Assembly (NCBI GenBank): GCA_002751075.1
Contig: NAOQ01000023.1
Coordinates: 283,060 to 314,111, forward strand
DNA length: 31,052 bases
Direction: 5' to 3'
Source: Ichthyophonus hoferi
Taxonomy: Eukaryota > Opisthokonta > Ichthyosporea > Ichthyophonida > Ichthyophonidae
A program made the translations under genes and the position numbers. The notes beneath the pieces are model-generated. The model saw nothing but the letters and a program-made list of their open reading frames with translations, was not told the DNA's origin and did not search any database. Numbering within the stretch: position 1 is the first letter of the stretch; every line of letters starts with the position of its first letter. Below, in pieces: positions 10,715 through 24,400 of the stretch.

Positions 10715-12441
10715 GTCTAAGTTAATGTTTATACTATAGTTACACTGTCCAGGTGGTTTTATATGGTTTTTACATATACGATGTATTGGTCCATTCATTC
10801 ATTCCTTTGTAGTATTAGAACAATTTTTACTCAACCTATGTGTGATGCAATTAATTTAAATGATCCACAACTTGTTTATAATTATTTCCCTGAGAAACCA
10901 TAATTGGGCATTTTTGTGTTTGAAATTCCATGCATTTCTATTAGCAAAAGTGATGAAAATTATATTGCAAAAGGGGCTTAAGGTAATATGTAGAATACTC
11001 TGGCCCTAATTGTTGGTATGCCAATCAAATAGCTCTTTGGTAATGAAAGAATCGCAATAATCACCTTTTGTTGATATTTATAGCTACAATTAGCATTAAT
11101 CGTCAATTAATCAAAAAGACTGATGCTTAATCACCTGTTTAATCGCTATTTTTTTCCTTAAAACAGGAAGAGAGGCACGATAATAGCCGAAAAAACACCA
11201 TATATATATATATTACTAAAACAGATTGAAAAAAGGCTCCAACTATATTAATAACTAACAAACTAAAGAATTGTCACGCACAGTCTTTAGTTACTTTACT
11301 AAATATGAAAATATAATAAGAGTATAAAAATGAGACAACAAACCTGAACGATAACCCTAGGGGAAATTTTTTGAAGTTCATCCTAACTAGCCTTTAAAAG
11401 TCCTTAGCCAATGAAAATTTACTAATACTTTTTAAGATGAACTGCCAATTTTTTATTGGCAAAATTAAAATCAAGTTGATAAAATCTATAACCGATAACT
11501 CAAATATGGAAAGAGGCGGGAATTTTTGTGATATTGGGCTGGCTATGTAACAATCACAAACATAATTGACACTGAACCGGATTTATAGGTCGCATCTATA
11601 CAGACCATCGTTAGTTTTTTTCTTCACTTGAAGCAGATATATGGAGCCTTTTTATTGTGTTTTGTTATTACTGGATAAAATTGTTTTTGAGCCTCTGCTA
11701 TTACGTATATATACTTTGAAAATTTGAGCTTCAAGTAGCTAGTTAGTCGGGTGATTGCCTGGCGTATGTTTTAATGTCACATACGGAAACTGAGGGGAGC
11801 AAAGCCCCTAGTCCCAAAAATGCTTCAACTAAGGCAAGAGCTCTATCGCTTGATATTGCAGTTGTTTAATATTGTCAAAGGGGTTGTTGTTGTTAAACTT
11901 TAATAATAAACAGCTCCTTACTCCTACTTAAATACTTGGGAAGTACAATAACATAATAAAAAATGTACACACAAAGGCATCAATAAATGGTTACAATATC
12001 ATATTGACGCTCTTATTGCATACTTTTTTTTCCGTTTGTTTTCTTTATTTTTTCTAAAAAAATTCCACTCTACTCACTATATCCTTATGGTCACCTGGCT
12101 TCATTATCCCTTTCTTGTGTTTTTATTTATTGTTTGTTTTCAAGTTAAACTTTACTGCTTCTTCCTAAAAATTAATTCACTTTATTATGTTTTATAGATG
12201 CGTTATATTCAACTTTTTCTTGAATAGATCTTAAACCTTTTATGTCTCTTAGACAATTTATTGACTTTTTCATATAATTCCTGTTCCTTTGCGTGATTTT
12301 CAATATATACACATCATGTAATAATGATACTCGCATTCATTTTCTTTTTGTAGTAAGCAGATAGAATTGCTGTCAATATAAATTACAATTGAATACAATA
12401 AATTATAATAACATTATTCCCATGCTGTTCTGCTTTGATAG
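10715..12441. other. Intergenic spacer upstream of MSH5
   Basis: This spacer of about 1.7 kb lies between the tentative minus-strand gene and the first recognised MSH5 exon. It holds the CCAAT/E2F-like cluster at 11408-11522. No exon is clear, but an upstream MSH5 exon (5' UTR or a short N-terminal extension) probably lies here, because the first recognised exon is preceded by an acceptor-like TTTGATAG. Confidence 0.5.
11408..11522. promoter_or_regulatory. Candidate promoter motifs: CCAAT boxes and an E2F-like site
   Basis: CCAAT at 11408-11412, and TGCCAAT with its complement ATTGGCA at 11443-11461, are followed by GGCGGGAA at 11515-11522, which on the other strand reads TTCCCGCC, close to the E2F consensus. 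CCAAT plus E2F sites are common in promoters of DNA-metabolism genes. The position between the divergent small gene and MSH5 fits a promoter, but function is inferred from motif identity alone. Confidence 0.3.
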
Positions 12442-15400
12442 ATCATTATGTCGTGTGTGTGGGCAAACGGTCGCATTGGTGTAACCTGTTTTGAGGAAGA
12501 GAATGGAACAATGTCTGTCCTGACAGATATGGCGGAAGCTGAAGATTTCTCTGTTCTGTCATCATGTGAGTATAATAGTAGTAATTATTTTGATATTTGA
12601 CTTTTTTAAAATATGTGACTGTAGAAGAACAAAGCATATATTAGTAATTATGAGCGGAGAAAGAACTTTCATAACAGGGTTTTTAAAAACTAATAATGGG
12701 GAAAATTAATTTAACTATATAATTATTTGACTTTTCAATAAAGATTGCGGAGAAACTTCATGTTTTGTGTTGAAAACAAATTGCATACAGGAAACTGTAT
12801 AATTAAGAAGTATAAATATTTCAACCAATTCTAATTTTTTCCCCCAAATTGTTGGTATGCTCTAGTCAATACTTTAGTTACACCTATCTTATTGTGCTGG
12901 AGTTCCTATTGAATTGTACTGANNNNNNNNNNNNNNNNNNNNNNNNNNNNNNNNNNNNNNNNNNNNNNNNNNNNNNNNNNNNNNNNNNNNNNNNNNNNNN
13001 NNNNNNNNNNNNNNNNNNNNNNNNNNNNNNNNNNNNNNNNNNNNNNNNNNNNNNNNNNNNNNNNNNNNNNNNNNNNNNNNNNNNNNNNNNNNNNNNNNNN
13101 NNNNNNNNNNNNNNNNNNNNNNNNNNNNNNNNNNNNNNNNNNNNNNNNNNNNNNNNNNNNNNNNNNNNNNNNNNNNNNNNNNNNNNNNNNNNNNNNNNNN
13201 NNNNNNNNNNNNNNNNNNNNNNNNNNNNNNNNNNNNNNNNNNNNNNNNNNNNNNNNNNNNNNNNNNNNNNNNNNNNNNNNNNNNNNNNNNNNNNNNNNNN
13301 NNNNNNNNNNNNNNNNNNNNNNNNNNNNNNNNNNNNNNNNNNNNNNNNNNNNNNNNNNNNNNNNNNNNNNNNNNNNNNNNNNNNNNNNNNNNNNNNNNNN
13401 NNNNNNNNNNNNNNNNNNNNNNNNNNNNNNNNNNNNNNNNNNNNNNNNNNNNNNNNNNNNNNNNNNNNNNNNNNNNNNNNNNNNNNNNNNNNNNNNNNNN
13501 NNNNNNNNNNNNNNNNNNNNNNNNNNNNNNNNNNNNNNNNNNNNNNNNNNNNNNNNNNNNNNTCAACCAATTCTAATTTTTTCCCCCAAATTGTTGGTAT
13601 GCTCTAGTCAATACTTTAGTTACACCTATCTTATTGTGCTGGAGTTCCTATTGAATTGTAATTGAATTACTGACCTTTGATCTTGCCTTTTATTTAGGTG
13701 TGGTTCAGATGGCACCACAGATTATTATTATAGGTGCCCAGCAAGACATACGTGTCTACGAAAAACTCATGTCTATGGGTAGGTTATTGTAAATGGGTTT
13801 GTAAAGGGTGTAGGGTATAGAAGGAGGTAAGAGTGAGTTTCTGATTTAAAAATAATAGTTAGACAATATTCCTAATAGTGTTCCTATCATAGCCGTAGAT
13901 CAGGACGGAGGTGAGCAGTTTAAGGTTGATATAGCACGATCCACCATCTTCAGAGCGGTATGTCCTCTTGTATCTGAAAACTACAATCCTTATAAAATGA
14001 ATAGAGCAGCAAAATACAAATATTCATTAACTTGGAGTAGATACATGCTGGTATATACGTGGAATCATTATTTCATTGTACATATATTTATGAATGTTTT
14101 AAAAACAATTACTGGCTCTTGATTTTTTCATGATTTAGTGAGAAGAAATAATTTTTCCTCTTGATATTTTATTTTATTCAAATAGTTTTTTCATCAAATA
14201 TAAGTGGAATAATAATTATATAAAAAATATGAAGTGCTTAAAAAACAATTGAATATTAGTTGAAATTTAAATTCATTGTACTCAAGGTCTCTTTGTGTGT
14301 TAATTCAACAATATGGGCATTGGAACAATAAGGTTATCTCTTTATGTGTTGGTGTAGATTAGCTTTTATATATAACGTTATAAGGAAATGTAGCCAGTAA
14401 GTACTATAGACAAAAATTATTTTTGTACAATTGCCTTTCTCGATACAGTACACTGTAAAGCCTTGCTCTTTTTGGTGTATCTTTCAAGGGCTAAGGCTTT
14501 TTTTGTACTAAAGTAAAGCATTTTTTTAAGAGAATAATTAACAAAGGCGGTCTCCCCTTTATTATCAAACAACATCTACCCCTGATAATGTTATACATGT
14601 CAGATATGGCTATATACAAAAAGGGCAAAGTAACTATAGTTAGAATTATTTAATTAATTAATGCTGGATTCTGAAGTATTCTATATATAAAATGCCATAT
14701 TTTGAATGTGTAAAGAGGTTCTGGCTGAGACGGATTTGAGACTTTTAATTCTGTAGTGATACTGAATAAAGGCTATAGGATTTTTATCTTAAGCTCTCAG
14801 CCAGAAATTGTCGGCTGCAACCCTGAGCAAGAGTGAGAAAAATACTACACCAACTGGCATTGACAATACGTCCTCTTAGTGGCAAAGCCCCAAAATGTTC
14901 CGAAATTTGATTAGATATATCAGCAAATAAAATAACAAGCATTGTTGGTGTATGGTACTTGTATTGTATATATGGATCATTATAATATAAATGATGTTTA
15001 TTCTAATTATAATAATTATTACAGGATCTTGCAGCGGCAAGCCTTAGTAAAGTCTCATTTGGAAACGTTCCTGACAATCTCAATGAAACGGAAAGGGCCC
15101 TGTATATTCAAGCTGTGCTACCACTACATAATGAACAGGCAGTAAATTTATTGGAAACTTTGATTTTTGTTGTTCTTTTAGTATCTTTTGCTTTAAAACT
15201 TTCCTTTCAATTCGAATCCTCCAATCTTTATTTTTGCGACTATTACAATTATTAGTGCTATACACTACACTTTTATTGTCTGTAAACTACTTCAATGTAC
15301 CTATATGAATATGCAGTACATTTATATCAATTCCCTTTTTTACCTGTCATTTCTTCCATAGTGTTTTAATTTTTAAAGTGACGCTAAAATGCTTGATTAT

Positions 15401-18400
15401 TATAAAGATCAGGTTTAAAAAGCATGCTGTGCCTTGTTTATAGATCAAAAGCATACCTTAATAATCAATATACTCCCTATATACCATGATATTAGTTACT
15501 CACACTAATTGAATCCAGGTGAGAGCAGTGGGTGCATTGCTATCCTATATTAGTAACTCTGTAAATTTTGCTCTTCCAAGGGACGATAATGGATGTATAA
15601 AAATCCTGGCTTTGGAATCCCTTTCTCTGTAAGTTACTTTCTATCTATTGACAAAGACATGATATATTATTCTAAATTATCTCATAATATTTTATATTGA
15701 ACTTCTTGCTTGACAAATATGATGAATTGTAAAGGTAGTAATAGTTAATGTCATGCTGACTACAATTGCATTACTAACTTGCACAGGAAATCTGTAATGG
15801 CTCTAGACAGTTCTGCATTTAGGTAAGTTTTTTGTTGCAACTTAATATTTTTCTACCCATTTATTTTTGGTAGTTATATGACAACACAAGATCATTCGTT
15901 TAACATTCTCATTACTAAAAAAAAAACACTATTTTAGTAACGAGCCAAAGCCAGCTAATATTTAAATCACTCTCATTATAATTTTGAGGGTAAGGGTTAT
16001 TTGCTAAAATGGCGTAAGAAGTAATACATTAGGGGAAGAGGAAATACCAGTAACCTTTTGTTGTGGCAGATGTAGTATATAAGTTATTGGAAAGGTTCTT
16101 ATTATACAAATAATTAAAATACTATTAATTATATTAAACAGGGTGTGTTTCGTGTTGCTATAAAACTATTTATGACAAGCGCAGGGCAATAAAACAACGG
16201 AATTTTCTGTCTAATTATTATATTATTTTTAATTGAGTTCAAAAATATCATGTTAGATCTACTTTTCTAGTACTAACTTTTTAAAAAATTAATAACAAAA
16301 GATCTCTACAAATATTTGATCAAGAGTTCACTGCCAGATCCCTCAGAAGGGCAAAGAACACGGAGCTATCATTATTCAGTAAGTAAACTGAGATCCTATT
16401 GACTTTGATGTTAAAACTATTCTACGGCTGTTTGGTGAATTGTTTTGGTTACCACAATTGCTTCATATATATTGTATAAAACTATATATATTAATACTGG
16501 AGTTATGTATATCAATCTGTATAATCTATATTCAATTAATTATCTGACGATTTAGTAGGAAAGTAAAAGCATATTTAGTATCTATTAGTCATATATATTT
16601 GAAATTGATTACTATGAGGCAACCATGCTCAAACATTTCCCTGTTGAAAGAAGAGATAATAAATGAGTCATTATGACTAATATAGAATGAGCAGTTTAGA
16701 ATACTCTCATGATATCTGCTGTAGTGACTTTCAATTGTTTAAGATACGCTGAGGAAAACAATTATGTATTATATTGATTCGTGTACGTAGCATTACTTAA
16801 TATTTTGTCTAATTTTATTTTTTGTAGGTAAATAATGTAGGTTATGGATGATACATTTGTAAAAATGTGCAAACAAAATCTAACATGTATGTACATATAC
16901 AAAAAGGATTGCTAGACTCTTCAATATTCACTTGGCATAAATAATTAAACGCTTATTCTTGAGTTGCCATTTAAGAATAATAGTCAAATATACTTTACCT
17001 TTATATACTATATATTTTTCCTAGTAGCAACAGAACCTAGAGGAGAAGAAGGGAAAGGGGTCTAGCCAATTGATCCCGTATAAAATCACTTTTAGAAAAC
17101 GTGTTTTACTTTTGCTTACAGTAAAAATAAACTGTCTGACACAGAGTTGATGAATTTCACGCGGTCAGAATGGGGCTCCCGTTTGTATATGTTAGTACTT
17201 TTCTTTCTTTTTAGCCAATTTTCAATTTATTATATCTTTTAATTTATGTACTATAGCACTTGCTGTTATATATATTTTTTACGTTGTCGTGTGAGTGGAG
17301 AATTATTTTAATATTTACAAAACTAATTAGATGAAGATATAATATTTTATATATATCTAAATAGATATACAAATAGTACAAGGTAATACATCTATGAGTG
17401 ACCAAGGGTGTATAATACTAAAATGGAGCTGTAATCATTTAGGAAAGATGCTATGCTTCCATACATATACTATTTGAAGTTGCATTACTTTTAAAATTCT
17501 ACTATGTACCTGCAGGTGTCATACATAATATATATTATGCTAATATATATTAGATTATGTTTTTCTTTTTCCTAGTCCGAACTATTTTTTTACATCTCAC
17601 CCCCTAGTGAATAAATGCTTTTGCAATATCAGATACATTGGAGTATATTTGTATTTTAACTATAGCATCTTCCTTTAGGGCTTGGTTTCAAAGACCCTCT
17701 AGAGACATTAATGTGATTGAGCTACGACAAAATGCTATTGAGTATTTGATAAAGCAAAGCAGCAAGGCACTACAAGGACTAGCTGTTTGTCTAGGCAAAA
17801 TAAATGGAATTCATGTATGGATATTTTACTTGATATTGCTCGTTTATAACCACACTAATAATCTAGAAAATTTAGCAAACGAGTGCCAGAGGTATTGTAG
17901 GAGTAAGGATATTATGCTTCAGACGTTCATTTGTTGTATATAATAGATGACAATGATTTTCCTTTTATTTTTATTGTTGCGCAGTTTCTGTTTGTTAGAA
18001 AAAAATGTAAGACTTCCTTTTTTATTATTTTTTATTATTATTTTATTTCTAATTTAATTTCATGGGATAATATGGATGCTATAAGGTACTTCCTCTTTTT
18101 ATTTTTCTCAAGTGTCATAGAGTATTTACTGTTACATACCTCTATATTGCTCTAATCACAGTGAATCAAGACGTGCATAGAAATTTAAAGATACAGATAT
18201 TATGGAGTTAGATTACAAGATTACATAAAGGTAAACAAAAAAAGATGTAGGGTGCACAAGGATTTTTTATTGAAAAATAAATTAATGTCATAGTAAAGGC
18301 TTTTTAATTACCTATAGTGAACATACGTTATCACAATGTTAGTATCTGAGCATATTTGTATTTTGTTGTTTTTCAAATTATTATCCGAATAAAGCTTTTT

Positions 18401-21400
18401 AAATATATATATATTTCATGTATTGTTCTATGTTAGTCGTGTGCCTGTAAATGTTTAACAATGTCATGTTTTATATTATAGAAATATTTGAGAAGAATGC
18501 AAGCTGATGATCCTATGTTGATAAAAGAATGGCATTCCTTTAAGGAGGTAAAATATCTTTGATTTATTTACTTTATTTTATGATATCCTTAAACGGTATC
18601 TTTCTTTTATTTCTTTCCTTATAATTATACATTATTATGATTATTATTATTTATCTGCGTATTGGTGGTAATATCTTATATTTAAGTGAGAAGCCAAACC
18701 TCTTCTTAAAGTACTGAATTTAACTGTCAATGTAAACACTATAAGCTCTGAGCCATATTAATTATAAATTATAAATTAAATTATATAATAATAACTGTGA
18801 ATAGTATAATACATATATATTATTTTTTTCTGTACAGGCACAAGATATAAATGTATTACAGCAATTTTAGTAACTCATGATTATAATAGCATTTATAGTC
18901 AGTTGAATCAATGGCAAGTGATATAAACTTGGAATCAAATATCATCCACCCGATGACCAATAAGCAAAAGGAATTTAAGATAAAGATAATAGAACAGATT
19001 GGTAGGCTAAATGAAGAATGTAAATAAAACTTGTATTTGATCCATTGCAGGCATTGTTGCATATTGTAAAACTTCGGTCTCTAATGATTGGTTTTCCACT
19101 AACTATACCAGCTTTTAAGAAGGTAAGTGTTTTGACAGTGTTTACTATTGTGTGATGCACAGATATGTCAAGAGTTGGCCTGGGCATGGTTGTTTCTTTT
19201 GGCCTTTTCTCTATTATTTGTTTTTTATTCTATTACTCCAATCAACATGTCACAGCAATAATCCTCGATATACCTACCACGCGTTCATTTATAGTGTTTT
19301 ACTGCAAGCATATTGACGCCGTTGTACAAGTAAGGATTTATGTAAAGAATAAAACTTGAAAGAAATGAAGCAAACAAAGGGGTGTTGGGATGTATGATAG
19401 TGAATCCATGAAGCACCATATAGTCATGTTTAGTTTAATGAAAAGTAATGTGCATTCCGCATCTATTGGAAGCTTATTAAATTTAAAAACAGATATGATA
19501 GGTTATGGCTTTATGTAATCAAAAAAGAATATATAATTTTTATCGTATCTATATATGCATATATACAATCATATAGTTATGTGTATTATTTTACATACAA
19601 AACCTCCATCCAGGTAGATGAGGAACATTATTAAATAATATTATTTGACACAGATGGCGATGAGAGACCTGCATACCATTGCGCAACTGGTGAATTTGAT
19701 GGAAGATACTGTATGTATTGACAATTATAATACTTTATCCGTATATATGTTGATGCTTGGCCTGTATACACTGCGCATAGAACCGCCATTAGACTATTTT
19801 AGAAATTAAACGAAAAGAAGAGATTTAACTAATGGTATAAAAGCATATGGATATTATGTAGATGTAGATAAAAATAAATGGCCTTCAATTATGAAAAAAT
19901 AAAGAACAGAAAATTAATAAATCAAAATTTGAATAGCAGAAAACGTTGCAGTGTGTGTGCATGTATGGAAACAGTTGAAAAGGGTGCTAATAGAGAGTAT
20001 AATATGCAAACATAAGGCTTTTACCAACATAGTAATACACCAAAATTTATTTCAGATCAATTTTGAGAATCTCGCTCATCAGCAAAAGGTTTCTATCAAA
20101 CAAGGCATTCGCCACGATTTAGATGATTCTATTTCTCTATTTGATTCTTTAGAAGATATTTTGGTATGTTTACGCTTGTATTTGCAATAGTTACAGTTTT
20201 GTTCGATTGGTTTTATACATATTAACCAAACCTTTGTTAAGCATTTGTGGAATAGCATAGTGCTTACTGCAAATAATTTCTACTGTAGTTGCTTTTAATT
20301 GTAATATTAATATTGGCTTGTTGGAACTTTGAGTTCACAAGTGTTTAGTTTGATTAAATTTGTTTTAACTAAATAATAAAAACCATACTGATGTAATTTT
20401 CAGTTGAGAAAGTAATGCGTTAAATTAGCTACCAATTATGTATGATGGAAAAGATAGTATCCTTTAACCATGTATTATAACATTGTTGACAGTTACCAAT
20501 TGTTTACTATGAATGTTTTTCCAAACAGATGCTACTATATATTGGTGTGTTGTTTGTATTTAAATGGTTTTTTTTAGTATATTTATATACATGTCAATAG
20601 GAGCATGCTTAAGGCTATGGTTAATTTAGTCAAAAGATTGATATAAGTTTACTATATGGATAATGACCAATGTGAAGAAATGAAATGAAAATTTGTATTA
20701 TTCGACTATTACAAAATTGTGCTAAGAAACTGTAATATATATTGGTTTTATGAAATATTTTCTTGTATGATAGTACATATAAATAAAAAATGTATCTTAC
20801 CGACCAATTCACAGTCAACATTTAACCCTCTTTGTACCACATTAGACGGATGTTGCTTACCAAGAAATGGACTCATATCAAGAACTGGACGTGTGTTCTG
20901 TAGCGTTTTATCCTTCCATAGGGTATCTTCTGTTTATCATGAACGATGCTACTACAGGAAAATGTATTAAGCCTACAGACCCCCATATTATCTTTATGGT
21001 GCGTATTATATGAATATTTATGCAATATGATAAATTAGTTGTGGTATTAACAGTACTGCAATATTCGACTATTGTATTATTTAACTAGTGTAATATTTAA
21101 TTGGTATAGTATTGGCTTATTGTTGTATTAGGCTATTATAAGGCTCTGTTAGGAATATAATATATATATATATTAGTACTATAGTTCCATTTAATTTGTA
21201 GGTCAGCAATTATTCTATGTAAATACTTGACTCTATAATTATATCGTATGATTTTATTTTTTTCTTCATATCTTTTATCTCCTTTAGTATAAACTGTACA
21301 TTTCCCTTTTTCAAGTAATTTTTTTAATATATATTTTCTGCTATTTGAAAAAAGAAGTAGAAAGCTTGGGTTTGATTATTTACGCTAAATGTATTTGCCT

Positions 21401-24400
21401 TATTGTGGATTTAATTTTTAATTTTTAAGCACTAAGCCTCACTTGATTGCAGTTTGAAACAGCAGATGGTCTTTATTATAAAACACCGCGTATGAAAGGT
21501 TAGTTTGTAGATTTTTAATGTTATAAAAATCCAATGTATCCTATTAATAAGCTAGCAATGTGATAGTCCTTTTGAAATAGATATTTTTCGAGTGTATAAG
21601 TTTTAATACTTTATATTGCACAAATATCTGCTTCTGAGTTTATGTCCCTACCAGTTGGTGTCACAAATTAATTATAGTTTCTACAAAAGAGATGTGTAAT
21701 TATATATTTCCAATTCATTTGTTTTATTTTTTATTTTTTTATTTTATTCAATTATATGTACAACACTCTAAATGAAAATCAACCGATATTAGTATATTTT
21801 GATATTGGCCTAACATAACTCATTAATCACTCGGCCAATCTTATTATTTATACAGCACTTGACCAGCGAGTCGGAGATCTTCATCATAAAATATTCAGTA
21901 TGTACATTACATATAAACATTCTCGTGGGTATCTACATTTTTTTTCCTTTATTTGTAGCTTTTTTGCAATATTAATATAACCCTTTTATGTATTTATTTT
22001 GTAAAGATACAATAACAAAAAATTGGTGTTTCTCAAAGCAAAATCTCAGATAAAAAAGATGAATTTTATAATCACAAAATATGCAAAGTGGATAAAATGA
22101 AATAATATTAAAATTATAAAAAAGGAACTTAAGCATATGTATGCAACCATTTTCAATGGAAATGATATTATTACTATTATTATTACTATTATTATTATTA
22201 TTTATCTGTATTTTCTATTGCTAAGTAAAACATTTAATCTTATGTCTACAGGTTGTTATGGAAGTAGGATATGTTTATACATTTCTTTGCATGTTTGTGG
22301 TTGTAAGTTAATAGATTGATATGGAACTACGTTGAAGCTAATAATAATTTAATGCTCAGCCATTGAATTTGAAATATTACATGACCTGCGAGAACAAATC
22401 CTTGAGCATATGTCAGATGTACTAACTGCTCTTGAGCTGACAGCTGAAATTGATTGGTATGTCTCTTTAAGATGCAAGTACGAAGTTATTTTCAATTTCA
22501 GTCTGTATGGCAATTATCTCATCCATATTCAAGGTGACAACCGACTATTACAAGAAGATAATTGGAATAAAACATTTATAGCGTTTATTCAGTCTTATTA
22601 CAGAATCAATAGTTCCCAATCTGTCTCAGACAGAGCCTCTTTATAATTTCTAAATAGAACACGTTATATATATATATATAGAATACTTTGGAATCCAGCA
22701 TTAATTAATTGAATGGCTCTATTTACAATTTCTTTGCCTATGTTGTAGATGAGGGATATTTGGCACGTTTAAAACACACTAGCACGTACTGTCACTTCTC
22801 TAATCATACTTTTGTTCTGGTACTGGTAGCTTGCAATCTTTAGCAGTTGCTGCCAGGAACCTCAAAATGAACTGCAGACCCACTATGATAGATGACCCTG
22901 TAGTGACTATTGAACAAGGACGGTAAACTACCCTTTCCTCTAATATGTACTTGGTCGGCTGACCAATAGTAACAAGTGTTATTTGAATTAAAAAACTTGG
23001 TATATATTGAATGACTGGTTATTGTTGTACCTAAAATATTTTATTACTATAAATTTATAAATCGTTTGTTTAAAACATATTATAATGTAGTGCTGTGCAC
23101 AACTTAATTATTTACTTGCAATACCTTCATTCTGGAGAGTTTTTATCTTGTTGTTTTATATTTTGCTCTTTAGTAGTCTCCTTGTTGTAATCCAATCACA
23201 TGGCTATGTTCATCTTTATCTCATCTCTTACTCTAGATTTAATTATAGCCCAAGCCTTAATGAAACTACGCTATGCTACTCCAACCACTCTACTCCCAAC
23301 TAAAATGCTATTCTCCTCTCCTCTTCTTACTACATCTGTTTCAAATGTTTTGCTGAACTATCATGGATTAAGTCTATTTCCGTATGTGTATATTATTTAG
23401 TTCTACATTTTATTTTATTTGCTTTGTTGTTTAAATATTGACAGGCAAATATTATAGCATTATCGATTTCAGCCTGTGTAGTAATTCTCTCACCCATGTT
23501 CCGGGTGGCAATCGTTTATTTCAAGTAGATAACGTAGGATAAAAATTACATGGCTTTAATTTAGTATCACTACAGAATCAGGAGTCCTCAGTCTATCTCA
23601 AACAGAACCTCTTCATACATTCTAAACATAGTCTTTTATATATAGAATATTTCGAAACTTAGTTTTAATTAACTAAATAATTATAACAATGGTTACTTTG
23701 CCTGTGATGTATATACAACTGTACTACAAGCTTAACTTATTAAACAGACATTTTCTTGACTCAGTGCATGTCTATAGACATCTTTTGCAGGAGCAGTACG
23801 TAGATCAATACGTTACCAACAGTACTAACATGGCCCCAGGTAAAGGCAACATGATAGTGTTGACTGGTCCAAATGCCAGTGGCAAATCTGTCTATCTCAA
23901 ACAAGTAAGCATTTATTTTATTTAGCTGGCCTGTTTCACAATCTATATATACATATATATTTATATTAGGTTTTGTTTTTTTTTTTGTCTTTTTTTTTAA
24001 AAAACAATTTGAGTTATTACGATTTATTCAGTTTTGCAATACGTAGCCATCAATTACACGTCAATTTTCTCCCTAATAATAAATTTAATAAATTGTTGTG
24101 GGCTTATTCGAAGACGTTTAATGATTGAGTTTACAATTGGATTGTTGAATAAATATATATATATATTGATTGGATAGGAAAAATAGATAACGACAATGAT
24201 TAGGTAGCTACAATAAATTTAAAAAATTGCTATAGAGTGAGAATCAATGTTTTAACTGCGGTCAATGATTGGTGTGTAGGTGAATTAGATTATTGAATAA
24301 AAGGACATGGGTATAGATAAAAGAAAATAATAATAAGAATAGTGGGTATTAATATAGTTAAATAGATAAATATACATTACAGTGAATGAGTCTTAATAAA

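Noticed and set aside
12849-13607. Long frames across the N run on both strands
   Set aside because: They consist almost wholly of unknown bases and are artefacts of the gap.
17101-17144. Earlier acceptor for MSH5 exon 8 (TTGCTTACAG at 17120-17121)
   Set aside because: It breaks the frame with exon 7. The acceptor at 17143-17144 keeps the frame and gives the exact family spacing before the W-G motif.
23200-23400. 66-codon plus-strand frame in MSH5 intron 18
   Set aside because: It has no family match, lies wholly inside an intron between two confirmed exons, and shows low-complexity AT-driven composition.
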